Below the pieces are notes generated by a model, which saw nothing but the letters and a program-made list of their open reading frames with translations, ran no database searches and was not told the origin of the DNA. 64,000 nucleotides of DNA from Liolophura sinensis (Eukaryota > Mollusca > Polyplacophora > Chitonida > Chitonidae). Positions 48,979-60,225 of the stretch are shown in pieces. Made by a program: the position numbers and the translations under genes. How positions within the stretch are numbered: the first letter of the stretch is position 1; each line of letters starts with the position of its first letter. The stretch is from NCBI RefSeq assembly GCF_032854445.1, contig NC_088301.1, positions 8,986,281-9,050,280 on the forward strand, read 5' to 3'.

Positions 48979-48995
48979 ACACCCCCCCCCCCCCT
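48979..48995. repeat. Poly-C tract
   Basis: A homopolymer of about 14 C plus CTCC. Unlikely to be functional. Confidence 0.85.
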
Positions 48996-49361
48996 CCACC
49001 TTGGACTATAATTCAGTCGAGCGCGTTCTCGAGTCTTCGGTGTTTATTTGCTCAGTGTATTTTTAAACAGAGTATACATTCTGGAAATATGTATGGGTGT
49101 TGTAAATATGCTTACGATCAAACCAACCAGAACTTTCTTTACGCTAGTCTATAAACATGACCGACGGAGTTGTAGAACTCGCAGTTCTTTACTCATGTCC
49201 ACTTGAGAGAAGTCACTTACTCAACTTCGCTTGAGAGCAGTCATATTTACTGTCATCCACTGTGAAGGATTTTGCTGGGTTCAGAGATATCGGTCTTCAC
49301 GCCATTCGACATCCGCCATTTGTACTCCGTTTTCTGTACAGAGCGCATTGAGAGCTTGTGT

Positions 49362-49427
49362 TTCGCCACTTGCTATTTTGTGAGATGTTATTTCTAAATA
49401 ACGTCTCAAAAAACAGCAAGTGGCGAA
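49362..49427. repeat. 66-bp palindrome with almost no loop
   Basis: TTCGCCACTTGCTATTTTGT on the left pairs with a right arm ending ACAGCAAGTGGCGAA. About 32 bp of stem has four mismatches and a loop of about two bases. The loop is too short for a typical microRNA precursor, so a palindromic mobile element or cruciform-forming repeat is more likely. Confidence 0.8.
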
Positions 49428-50329
49428 TGTATCTCTCTTTGTGCGATTAGGTACATTTCATCCCCGTTTACTCTGAAAGTGACCTTGAGTATATTTCCGA
49501 GAAGTGAAACATACATCGACAACTCGGCATCACGGACGCCACTGTCAACCTGTCCTCCATGAGAAGTTACACCTTCACACTCAGTTGGAGAGAAAACTAT
49601 CGTCAGCCTGTCGTGCCCATTACAGCTTGTCACTTATCAGATTATCATCCTCTTGACTGAGGATTCGGTATTTACATGGACTGACTCGCCTGTGGAAGCC
49701 GGAATATTTCATCAGGATTTGGACGCTGTCATCAGTAAGAGACTATATTTTTTTGTAATTATTTGTATTACTGTGTACATTATATTCAGTTGTATAATTT
49801 GTCTATTTTCTTCAAATATATATGTATTGAACTTATTCGAGCGCCTTCGTGTTTCTTCTTTCATCTTGTGTAAGGCATATCGCTGATCTGAGAGTTAAAG
49901 AAGCCAGTTGTTTTTCATCTTTACTCTCTGACAGTGGTAACCTTACACAGCTATATGTGCTGTACTTTTATTTGTATGTCTGTGATAAATCAGTACAAAA
50001 TACTACAGGATGAAGAGTAAGCTTAGGGCAGCGGAGAGAGCGAGGCAATTGACAAATGGTATCACGCATAACCGATGAAATCTGGGCTGTTTGTTACGAA
50101 TATTATCTGATCGTTATTTCGTCTGCCCCTCATGTTTAGCGAGTTCGATATTTAAACTCGCAAAACTTCGACACCGCTTTCAAACTTGGATGATGCCTAG
50201 TCGTTGTTATGGCGATGGCAGGGATTTCGGCCACTTAACCATTCACTCACTGTTTCTGTGTTACTTCATGACAACTGCAGATAGACGGCATTGTGTACCG
50301 TGGTCAGTCGCTTCATGAACTCGTTTACA

Positions 50330-50415
50330 CTTATCTGATTGTTGCTTAACACCATACTCAAGCACTTTCATTTATTTTATGGGGTTATTTTTATGGGTGT
50401 AGGAGACCAGATAAC
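50330..50415 (-). mobile_element. Decayed SINE family A 3' end
   Basis: TTATCTGATTGTTGCTTAAC, ACCATACTCAAGCACTTTCA, then TTATGGGTGTAGGAGACCAG. It resembles the decayed SINE inside the duplication units (45845). Confidence 0.5.
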
Positions 50416-51650
50416 CCGGCGTAAACCATTGCTTGCCTGCACTCTGTTACATATAGGCTGATGTGATCTATGATTCGCGCCATCCGCCATGCATGTAGAC
50501 GGAGTATTCATTCAGCACGCATATTTCAAAAAAAAAAAACAAAAACAAAAAACACTCTGAGGTGCCTTAATGAGAGTAATGTTTTATTGGCATGCCATGG
50601 TCGGAGACGTGTTAACTTATCTGATTGCCGACAGATGGCATAAACGTTCTTACATCTCAGAAAGTCTTTGTGGTGTTAACATATATACGTCAGACCCATC
50701 GTATACTTTCATTGTACATGTAAGTAAAACTTAATCTGCCCACAAATAATCCCAATTAAAGGGCAAGAAAACAAAGCAGCAGAGAAAGTTAAGAAATGCC
50801 CATTCCATACAGATATATTTTGTATACGCTGTTTCCTTATGACCCTCGTCTGTGATATACTATTCAGCAAAATCCATGTATGTTATTCCACTCTTTGTGA
50901 CATCTGAGACTTTACATGGATTCGGGGACATTTTCAAGTCGAAAATGTAAAAAAATACATTTTAAGACATTGGATTGGAGTTGAATTCTGGGCTGTCGCC
51001 GAAGACTGTAATGTTGCACCAGAAATGATCATGTGCTTTTGTTTATTACACCTATGACACGTTACTCACGTGCCTACTGAAGCACAACTCGAAACAGCTA
51101 TCTGGGTTATTGGAAGCTGAGATTAAGATAGACGTCTCTTAATCCCAGATGGAAGTAATCAAGATAAAAACGACTGGAATAATACTTTGTTCGATTTTGC
51201 TTATATATTTGTCGCCACAATATTTTGCCCAAATACAAATCTGAAAGAATATATGCACTTGATTATTTTTCTAGAGTACGTATATGCATGAGGATTCTTG
51301 GAGTTAAAACAGGAGCTTCAAACTTGTAGCATTCTATACACCGATTACAGTGAAAAAAATATGCATGTTAAGTACAAAAATAAATAGTTATTATTTGACA
51401 AAGTACATTACTGAAGGTTTCCAGGTGGACTATACCTGTACGGTGTGCATTCTTGCCTTCTCGTGTGGGTTTTGATTGTGTATATAACACATCTAAAGTG
51501 GTGCAGTATTGGGAAGAGTACGAAAGAGTAATGTTTAGAAATGACACCGGTGATCCTCCTATACACTTTACCTTGATAGCTCATGTTTATTTAGTTCTTA
51601 ATGTCATGCTTTAAAATACGCTGTTGACCATTCACTTGTTCATTAACATG
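50416..51650. other. Intergenic DNA, little recognised
   Basis: A possible solitary end of the TTAA MITE family is at about 50755 (AATTAAAGGGCAAGAAAAC). No exon homology was seen. Confidence 0.5.

Positions 51651-51744
<94 letters not shown>
51650..51744. repeat. (TA)n microsatellite
   Basis: About 46 uninterrupted TA units. Confidence 0.97.
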
Positions 51745-51747
<3 letters not shown>

Positions 51748-52408
51748 TAACCTTGGTTAATTGTAAACTCGGCATATGGTTATATTTATATACTTTTGAT
51801 TCCGATTAACTTCTCTTTTGTCTATAAGCATTTTACATTGCAAAAACATTGTTCATCGTTCAGCGTAAGTAGAAAACGAAGTGTGTGTTAATATATATAA
51901 TATATTTTTCCTTTTTGTGCAAAGTATCTAGGCATATACAGTTTGATATTAGCAATGAAAAACGGTTCAGTACGGTATACAAAATCTGTTTAAAATGGGG
52001 AAAAAATAATCGTCCTTGATCAAAAGTTTATCCGACCTCTGTTGTGAGGAGAGTTTTGAGTAGCAAGCCTGAAAGCTCTATTTTTTTTTTAAATCGTGTC
52101 CACAAATTAACACGCCTTGGACAAAGAAAGCACGGTTAAATACAATTTAAAAAGAATAGAAAAACTATTAACTTTTGTGCCCCATGACAGTAATACACAC
52201 AGACTGACACATGCGCACACGGACCTGCATTCTTACAGTCATAAAGATAATGCATTGATTCGGGACAAAGCCGGACTGGCCATAACTCTTGTACTAAACA
52301 GGGCAGGTGTAAACATTTTTCCACGCCTATATTGGATAGGCGGAGACAATTTTTGTTAGACATTTTCCTTTTTACATACCATTGCAAACAGACGTTTTAA
52401 TTCAACGC

Positions 52409-52655
52409 ATACTGCACAAACAAAAAACATTTTTGTTGAAATCTAGCACAACAAAGTGTGTTGTTTCATTCAACACAGAAATGTGTTACCCCAACACAAA
52501 CATGTGAAGTACACCTGTTTGTGTTACAAAAAAACACAAACAAGACCTTGTGTTAATTCCACACAAGACAGAGTTGTTCAAATACGACACAAGATTTTTG
52601 TTGGAATTAAAGAACACAAGTTCATACAACACAAATGTTTTTTATGTGCGGTATA
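52409..52655. mobile_element. MITE rich in AACACAA/TTGTGTT, copy 1
   Basis: Inverted ends ATACTGCACAAACAAAAAAC and (complement of the right end) ATACCGCACATAAAAAACAT enclose a body in which ACACAA or TTGTGT recurs more than fifteen times in both orientations. It aligns end to end with the reverse complement of 55588-55941 (shared CATTCAACACAGAAATGTG, TTACCCCAACACAA and CTTGTGTTAATTC). The body has no coding signal. Confidence 0.82.
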
Positions 52656-52979
52656 TTTGATCGCAAATTCAATTCTAGGTCAGCTTCCGAATGCCAGCGC
52701 GTTCAGCAACAATTGCTTTTAGTTCATATAGGGTTAGTATTAATAATACGTAATTCGTGACAATTTCTCGTAATTCTTTCTTGATTTTCACAGTTATATA
52801 GATAATTTTAGGTCAAAATGCATTTTTACATGTATATCGAGTGCCAAATTGTGTGTAGCTAAATTCATTTAGATGCGCATTTATGTTTGTTGTTTTTGAC
52901 AGTTTTTCAACAGGTCTGTAAGCATAGTTGTGTTTCTGCTACATTTATCGTGTTTTGCTTCTTATAAGGCCGTTTTCGT

Positions 52980-52980
<1 letters not shown>

Positions 52981-53022
<42 letters not shown>

Positions 53023-53085
53023 CCTGTTGACCAATTTCAAATGAAATAAAAAACAAACAAACAAACAAACAAACAAAAAACAACA
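52981..53085. repeat. (TA)n and (CAAA)n simple repeats
   Basis: About 20 TA units at 52981-53021, then about seven CAAA units at 53052-53082. Confidence 0.93.
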
Positions 53086-53499
53086 GAAAATCATGTGTAA
53101 AAATGTGTACTACCATTGTACACAGCGTTGAATTACTTTTGATAATTGACGTGTATATTGTCATATATAAACGAAAACAATCGTCACATCACCGAGAATG
53201 AAGCTTATGTAACTAAGTCTCTCTAGCCGATAATTGCTTCTCGTTCAATGACCTGTGAATGTATGCAGGTGGCGCTTATACAGTAATCATTGGGAAAGTT
53301 TTTGCAAATGGTTCTGGAGCATATTAGTGCATATTGGTAGGTATCACTGCTCTCTTGAGCTTGATGACATACACAATGGGACATTTATTTGTTAATACAT
53401 TTATGTAAAAATCCACTTGTATCATTACAACCAACTTGCACCAACTAAGTGTATAGTGCGTAACGGCGGAAGGGACATAGTTTTACAATTCTTAGTTTT

Positions 53500-54385
53500 G
53501 GCGGTCGAAAAAGAATTACATGTATTTAATAAAAACTTTTTCACGGTGAAAGCTCCCCCCCCCCCCGTGTTTGTGATCCAATCAGAAATGCTATTATTTA
53601 GAATGAAGCATGCCCATTGGTTCACTAAGTCGTTGGAAAGTACTTTACCCCGAGTTAGCAGACTTATCCCCTTGTTAGTCAGCCATTGGCAGCACCGCTT
53701 TCATGGTTTTGGTGTACCATTGTTATCGGTCCTATACATCTTTGTAAGGTGGATTCCACTAAGAGAGATGAGTTCATTTACATGTATTTTGTCCCACGTC
53801 TAACGCAAATTAAAAGACATTTTCAGATATAGGCCTCTACGTATAGTAAGTATACAGATACTCTCGAGTTGAGAGGTAAAGGTGCGTAATCAAGAAAATA
53901 GACATCACGAAGCATATTCAGGGCGACTTTAAAATGTTTGTCATTACAGTAAAGAATAAATGTAGGAATAACAAGAATATGCATGGGAGTTGATAAAACG
54001 CTGCATTCTGAGTATACGAGGCACAAGCACAACTGGTGGCGAGTCTCTCAGTGAAGGCGAGAAAATCGTTACACGGATATTACAAATCTGTGGCCACAAA
54101 CGGTGTTTAAAAGAACATTTGTGATTGGCTGGCTATAAATCGCTGGATAAGTCTACTAACTAGGGGTAAAGTACTTTCCCCCCGACTTAGTAAACCAATA
54201 CGCATGTTTTGTTTTGGCCCTTGGAGAAAAGAGGATAAAGAAACTACATGTAATTCAGCTAACTCGGGCAAAGTAATCCCCCCACCCCCACAGACTTAGT
54301 GGCCAATGAGAAAGTATTACTTAAAATATCAACATTTTGATTGGTTGGTTAAGTCAGGGGAAAGTACTTTACCCCGAGTTTTTAT
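53500..54385. repeat. Cluster of GGGGTAAAGTACTTTCCCC-type palindromes with CCAAT words
   Basis: A near-palindrome, GGAAAGTACTTTACCCCGAG, at about 53636-53656 recurs as GGGGTAAAGTACTTTCCCC at about 54163-54181, as a diverged GGGCAAAGTAATCCCC at about 54258, and as GGGGAAAGTACTTTACCCC at about 54356-54374. Most copies adjoin ACTTAGT/ACTAAGT and CCAAT or ATTGG words (GCCCATTGGTTCACTAAG, AGTAAACCAATACG, TAGTGGCCAATGAG, GATTGGTTGGTTAAG). It could be fragments of one repeat family or a cis-regulatory cluster. Confidence 0.6.
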
Positions 54386-55587
54386 TCTCTTTTTTTTTCG
54401 ATGGCTAAAAAAATAAGAATGATAAAACTCTGTCCCTTTCGCTGTAGATATGACAAAGCCGAGTTTCCTTGATACCGGTAAGGAACATTTGACAAATTAA
54501 AGCAATCCAGGTCCAAACTGCGTAACCTATTGTTCATTAGTGCTGTTGCGCGATCACGTTTTGTGGGCAAAGAAGTGACGTGTATTACTCATGCATTGCC
54601 ATAGAACAATGGAGTGCCATTTGACTGAATTCCGGAGAAATCTCGCCAGAGTAACGAGATTTTGCGAGTAAATCTTTTTACCCTAGATTTAAACGGGCAA
54701 AAGTTGCATGCTCCTGGCTTTGGATTATTTTTTATTTCGATGTTTGGTTACCAAAGCATTCCAACATAAAAAAATCATTCGGTATACATTTTTTTACACA
54801 TACATGCACATGTATGTTTATATTCCAACACCAGTTCATAACTGGTTTCTGCACAATCCTGTCAAGCTGAGAAAAGCAGAGAGGCGCGTTCACGTGAGAT
54901 TTCCGTGAACCGAAGTGTTATACGGCGTATTTAACTTGAATTCCATGCGTCAAAGCGCAGAAAATCTATATCCCTCAGCTGCCTTTCGCTTTCATACTTT
55001 AGTTTGACATAGAACAATTGCCTCTGCTGTTTATAAACGCAGATCTGATGATCATGTTACGTATCAGACGCACATCAGCGTAGAGGTCGCCATGACATCC
55101 TTATCGATCGAGCGTTTTCCCAGTATTTTTTCTCTTTTTTTTGACGTAAATCGGGCAGCAATTTCAGGCAAACTTACGTTTTTAGTTGCACCAGAAGCAA
55201 TGTGACGATGAGAATATAATCGATAAAAAAAAAAATACAGAGGCAGACATTATGAATGTGTAAACACGAACGGGGCGTTGCATGGTACTGCAGAACAAAG
55301 ACGCTCGCAAGGGTCACCAGATAACGGCGTCGTTCATCTAAAATAAAATGTTTGGAGTTAAATAGTTAATCATTTATATGATGAAATAAGTCACATTATT
55401 TATTTATAGGATGTTCCCTTAAATCCTCACAGACCTAACAAACACTGGTTTATGTTTACTAAGTTTGTTTATTGTAGCCTACAAGTGATTACCACGGTAC
55501 TACATTTTGAAGACAGTGTAACGTAACATTCAGTATCATCAAAACAATTATTTTTTTCTATTTATTAATGTATGTACAGTTAATCAG

Positions 55588-55941
55588 TTCTAACATTTGT
55601 GTTGTATGAACACAGAATTGTGTTCTTACCAGCAAAGGGTTCGAGTCATATTTAAACAATCCTGTCTTGTGTTGAATTAACACAAGGTTTTGTGTTCGAA
55701 GAATTGAACACAATATGTGTTGGACGTTGTATACAAAAATGCACACGTTTTTGTTGTATCAACACAACTGCGCAAGATAAGCACAAGTTTATGTTTTATT
55801 ATTTTGTAACACAAAGATGTGTACTTCACATTTATTTAATACGTTGTGTTGGGGTAACACATGTCTGTGTTGAATGAAAACAACATAAGTTAGTGTGTTA
55901 TATTTCAACACAAGTGACAAATGTTTTTGTATGCGGGGTGT
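55588..55941. mobile_element. MITE rich in AACACAA/TTGTGTT, copy 2 (inverted)
   Basis: Reverse-complement match to 52409-52655 along its length with several indels (it is about 100 bp longer). One end, ACATTTGTC... to GCATGCGGGGTGT in plus orientation ATGTTTTTGTATGCGGGGTG, is intact. The left end appears truncated at TAACATTTGTGTTGTATGAAC. Confidence 0.8.
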
Positions 55942-56149
55942 AAATAATCACACATTTGTATGTGCCCGACACAAAACCTCCCAGATCGACCGGCTTGAAG
56001 TCTGGAGTGGGCTTTAGCAATATTCGCACGCAGTTAAATTAAAAACACATGGGTATCACAAGTCAGCCGAACTTGAATTCCCAAATACTCAAAGATTATA
56101 TTTTTGTGGAAAAGACCAAACACGTTGTGATGGAATTTAGAAAACAAGC

Positions 56150-56400
56150 TAGAAAAAAAATACATCGCCAAATAAGACAACCAAGAAACCCGCTGCTAAG
56201 AAACCCAAACCTCCAATAAAGAAGGCATCTAAGAAATCCTAATCTCCAGCAAAAAAGGTGGCTAAAAAACGTCAAAGAAGCCAACGAAGACCCCCCAAAA
56301 AGGTTTCACAAGAGCCAGCGAAGTAACCAGCTGCCAAGACGACGAAAGCATAGTTCTCTCAGCAGTTTCATATTGCTACACTCCAAAGGTTCTTTCCAGG
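56150..56400 (+). pseudogene. Decayed copy of the histone H1 C-terminal tail and 3' stem-loop
   Basis: Reads AAGACAACCAAGAAACCCGC, AAGAAACCCAAACCTCC, GCAAAAAAGGTGGCTAAAAA and CCAGCTGCCAAGACGACGAA, aligning base by base with the tail of the H1 gene on the opposite strand (58150-58340). It has frame-breaking indels and stops. The downstream GGTTCTTTCCAGGGCC (56384-56399) is a broken version of the histone stem-loop, followed by AACCGG and a purine-rich AAACAAAGGGG. No globular-domain sequence was found to its left. It is an inverted, partial duplicate. Confidence 0.88.
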
Positions 56401-58080
56401 GCCAACCGGTTTAAACAAAGGGGAACTTTTAATCTGAACATAATTGTTATTTACTTATCTTAGCCGCGAGTGTAAGTACAAAGAGTGAAAACTCCAAACC
56501 ACCGGGAAAGTGAGACCATTCAACTGTACCCCTGTAATGTATTTTCAACTTTTGAAATCGCCCCACGTCTTCAGAAAATCGACTGAACATCATTTAATCT
56601 TCTACTGTACAGTACTAGATGTTAAAATGCAGAAATAATATGGTTTCATCCTCGGCGCCTTAATTTTTGGTTTAGGTGTAATATCTTGGCCCTGTCTGTA
56701 TGTCTTTCCCCATTTTTGTAATAGCGATATCTCTGAAACTATTTTTGCAGAAAATCTATGACCTTTTCAGGTCTATCCAATGATTAATTTACATATTAAT
56801 CAGCTCTATTTGTACCTGTATCTGTGCCCATTTTTGTAACGGCTAAATCTCTGAATGCTGAAGACGAAATTGATGAAGTTTTGCTGTGATGGTCTTCTGC
56901 AAGACTGAATGGAATATGTGGGCTCAATGCATCAGTTATTCGGCTTACTTGATTATCTCCCTTTAGTTGACATTAACTCTGAACACTCTTTTTAATGATC
57001 AGAAAAGCGCTCCAAGCTGAGCAAATAGTAATATATTGACCTTTTCTGATTAGTGAAATCCGTGAATTATATAACGAGGCAAGATACAAGCATCAATGGG
57101 TGATTCTTGGAACTATTGACCTTTAATACGGGAAAAGATGTAAAAAAAGGCATGGGACATCCTTTTATTTCATTAAGAATTGTTCTACAGGCCAAACAAA
57201 TTCCAAAGCCCTGTGTTGGAAAATATGCGAGAAAAGATGTAATTCTTCAAGCGAGTGTACAAAAGTAGGAGATTAAAAATTAACAAAATGCCTGGAGAAG
57301 CGTCAAGAGTGATACAATCCTAATTAACTCGTTTGTAAATGTAGTCAAGAAGTGACCTGTGTTCAGAGAAAATGTCGTCTATAGATAAAAAAAAATCGTC
57401 AAAGTTTCAGATATTATTCTGCGTGAATGAGTATGTATCATCTTCACAGCAAGCCAGTTTATGACAGCTTTCATCATCAAATGTCCATCATGTGATCATT
57501 GAGGTGTAATCTCCCCCGGTGCGGAAGACTTAACCCTATGCATGGTGTGCGTGTAACAATCAGTAACCTAAGCAGCTGTTGCACGCCATTTGCCCTAGAA
57601 CAGTTCTTTTACGGTGTCTATCAAACTTCTAATTCACTTAACCAGAACGTTAAGCTATAAACTAAGACATTACAGTATTACATATATGTTCATGCAGTGG
57701 TTCTACAAGATCCGTCTCGTGTAGTAACAGCTATAAATACTCCTGTACTCTTTGACCAATTCTGCTTTAAGCCTTGCATTTTAGTGGGGTGTGCATATTG
57801 CAGCTTTGTAAGCATTTGCATGCTGCTAGTATCAAATATTAAGTGAAGTAAAATGACCGAGTCCGGATTTCACCCATTACGTGCGACCATCTGCCAACCA
57901 TGCTCTCGTCACAGCTGTGAGTTTACCGTCCATAAAAGCTCTTATTTTGCCATCAAGTACCCACCCATCATTACGAAGTGTAGAGAAAAATATATCTGTA
58001 AATAAAACGAAAAACCTAATCAGACATGTGTAGATCGAAATCGAAAAACATTCTCATTCGAAGTGCTTACATGTGAAAAG
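56401..58080. other. Intergenic DNA between H1 and its decayed copy
   Basis: AT-rich. Repeated words CCCATTTTTGTAA...CGATATCTCTGAA (about 56710 and 56826) suggest a diverged short duplication. No gene was recognised. Confidence 0.5.
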
Positions 58081-58082
58081 TT

Positions 58083-58090
58083 CTCTTTCG
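58083..58090 (-). promoter_or_regulatory. Histone downstream element (U7 snRNA target)
   Basis: CGAAAGAG on the minus strand lies 12 nt past the stem-loop, matching the purine-rich element that pairs with U7 snRNA during histone 3'-end cleavage (consensus around AAGAAAGA). Confidence 0.7.
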
Positions 58091-58102
58091 TAGGAATTGG
58101 TT

Positions 58103-58118
58103 GGCCCTGAAAAGGGCC
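58103..58118 (-). terminator. Histone mRNA 3' stem-loop
   Basis: GGCCCTTTTCAGGGCC on the minus strand forms a 6-bp stem with the 4-nt loop TTTC, fitting the conserved replication-dependent histone stem-loop, and is followed by AACCA. It marks this H1 as a cell-cycle type gene whose mRNA is not polyadenylated, and it lies 34 nt after the expected stop codon position. Confidence 0.95.
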
Positions 58119-58152
58119 TTTGGAGGGTAGCAGTAAGAAACTGCTTGAAGAA

Positions 58153-58736
58153 TTATGCCTTTGTTCTTCTTGGCAGCTGGTTTCTTTGCTGGCTTTTTGA
58201 CCGCCTTCTTTGGGCTCTTCGTTGGCTTCTTTGAAGCTGGTTTTTTGGCCACCTTCTTTGCTGGAGATTTCGCTTTCTTGGTTACTTTCTTTGTGGGAGT
58301 TTTGGGTTTCTTAGCGGCTGGTTTCTTGGTTGTCTTCTTTGGTGATTTGGTCTTTTTGGCGGCTGTCTTCTTTACTGTTTTCCTTGGCTACTGGTTTCTT
58401 TGCAACCTTCTTTGGCTTAGCTGGTGCCTTCTTAGCGGCTTCTCCCAAACGAAAAGATCCAGTTGCCCCAGTTCCTTTGGTCTGCTTCAACGCACCGGAC
58501 TTGACGCCATTCCTTAAGGCCACCTTCAAATGAACGTTGACGACTCTCTCGTCGCCCACCTTGTAATTGGTGACAATGTATTTGAGAATCTTGCTCCTGG
58601 AGGAACCAGTCCTCTCTTTCAGCTCCTTTACTGCAGCCAGCACCATGTCACTGTATTTCGGGTGCACGGCAGGCTTCTTAGGCTTGCTGACCTTCTTCAC
58701 TTTCTGGACGGTCGGGGCTGGAGCGGAATCTGCCAT
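58153..58736 (-). CDS. Histone H1 (linker histone); tail reading frame disrupted
   Basis: Linker histones bind nucleosome entry/exit DNA and compact chromatin. From ATG 58736 the protein has a short Pro/Lys N-terminus, a globular winged-helix domain at residues about 25-98 (HPKYSDMVLAAVKELKERTG, SRSKILKYIV, GALKQTKGTGATGSFRLG) and a Lys/Ala/Pro tail. As sequenced, the frame leaves the tail after KPVAK and stops at 58311, giving 141 residues. One extra base at 58382-58383 causes this: without it the Lys-rich tail (KKTAAKK, SPKKTTKKPAAKK) continues. A second extra base at 58164-58165 removes the normal stop, whose TAA sits at 58153-58155. Without both, length would be about 193 residues, typical for mollusc H1. 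The tail lengths and intact stem-loop suggest either sequencing error or a very recent pseudogene. Confidence 0.93.
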
Positions 58737-58824
58737 GTCGAGCTATGGGTAATGAACTAGAACGATAAGTGCCTAACTCCTGCAGGTTAAGCTATGTGAA
58801 TGCTGCAACTGCGGTAAGGCTAGC

Positions 58825-58832
58825 CTTATATA
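58825..58832 (-). promoter_or_regulatory. TATA box of the H1 gene
   Basis: TATATAAG on the minus strand lies about 90 bp upstream of the ATG, within a locally GC-richer stretch. A histone-H1-box-like GAACACA (58975-58981, one mismatch to AAACACA) lies about 145 bp further upstream; the latter is weak. Confidence 0.7.
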
Positions 58833-58989
58833 GCCTGAGCGCGGACCTCAACGAGAGCACCCCGCGTATTTACTTCAAAACAAGGTTTATTACGCTTATT
58901 GTGCTTGTTCCTTTCGACTTAAATGTTACATTTCTCTGCACTGCTTCCACATGTGATGACAAAAATAAATTTATTGTGTTCTACTAAAA

Positions 58990-59955
58990 TTTTACTACAC
59001 GTTGATATACATCATGTACATAAACGCGAGAGTTTTCTGCTGCAGAATTCATGTCAAACTAGAAAAAGTGGGTAGTGAGCATGAACATGTTGAAAAGAAA
59101 ATCGATTTAAAATTAAACTATGAAAATCCTGTCCTCTTACAGTCACAGGCGCGTTCCTTAATAACTGTTTATGCTATTACCAACAATTCTGGTTTCTTTA
59201 CGATCACTGTATACATAGGATTTTGCCTACAAATGTGACAGCATCGTCTCGAAATACTCTTGCTGACGGCCATTCCCCGCGGAGTAGCGACATGAGAAGA
59301 TCTGACAAATTATGTCATCAAAACCTTACCTAAATTTCATTGATACATTTTTCAAGTGTATTCAGTCATTTAATTCTTCGCTAGCTGTTGTCATTCATGT
59401 ATTTGTTAATTGTGTTAGAAACATTAGGATTGATTATGACCTCATCCTACAAAACTTGTACATGTTGTAAGCTTATCATGACCAAATATACATATGAAGC
59501 CGTTAATACACTGCCAGGTCAGCAACTAGCTTTAATTAGCCGTTAATGACACGAGGCGACGTGTAATATCAAAAAATATTGTCGGACATTTTGTATCGTG
59601 TGAAACTAAAAAAATGAAAACTGAAAAATTAAAGAGAAGCATGTATGTGAATAGTGACATGCATGGTACAAGAGACTATATATCCTGTTGGTGTCTTTGT
59701 TGATTCAGTTTTTTTTTATCGATTAAATTGCTTGTTTATTGATTACTGGCATTCTAACTTTCTCATTGTCTAACTTGGTTGAAAATGACAACGCATTAAA
59801 CAGAGGTAAACTACTTTGAACTCTTGCAGGTTATGGGAAAATTCATCTTTAGATGCGTTTCTTGCCTTAGGTTCATATTTGTACCAGGTGCCTGATGTAT
59901 GATATTTTACAACGCAGAAGAATTACGAAATGTTGAAATACTGTACACTAACAGG
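58990..59955. other. Intergenic DNA, nothing recognised
   Basis: AT-rich. No exon, repeat or RNA gene was seen. Confidence 0.5.
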
Positions 59956-59963
59956 GAATACAT

Positions 59964-59965
59964 TT

Positions 59966-59997
<32 letters not shown>

Positions 59998-60225
59998 GTG
60001 TTTTATGCCGTACTGAAGAATATTTTCACTTATCCCAGCTATAGCTTATACGACGGCGGCCAGCATTGAGAAGTGGTGGGGGGGGGGGCGACTCACGACC
60101 TTATGCATGTTGGTAGAAGATCTGCCTGGAGGAGAAGCCAGTATGATCTGGACTTGAGCTCATAGTGACGGTATTGGCGGGAGTTCCGTGGGTCATTACG
60201 CCGCGCTGGATTTTCGGGTTCGGAA
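59964..60225 (-). mobile_element. SINE family A, near full-length
   Basis: Tail (TTTA)n, then GTGTTTTATGCCGTACTGAA, TATACGACGGCGGCCAGCAT, a poly-G expansion at about 60078-60088, GGAGAAGCCAGTATGATCTG, CTTGAGCTCATAGTGACGG and the head end GTCATTACGCCGCGCTGG. A 17-bp insertion (CCAGCTATAGCTTATAC-like) interrupts the 3' domain. Confidence 0.93.

Noticed and set aside
58155-58517. Plus-strand frame rich in Phe, Leu and Gly resembling a membrane protein
   Set aside because: It is the antisense of the Lys-rich H1 tail (AAG/AAA codons read as CTT/TTT).
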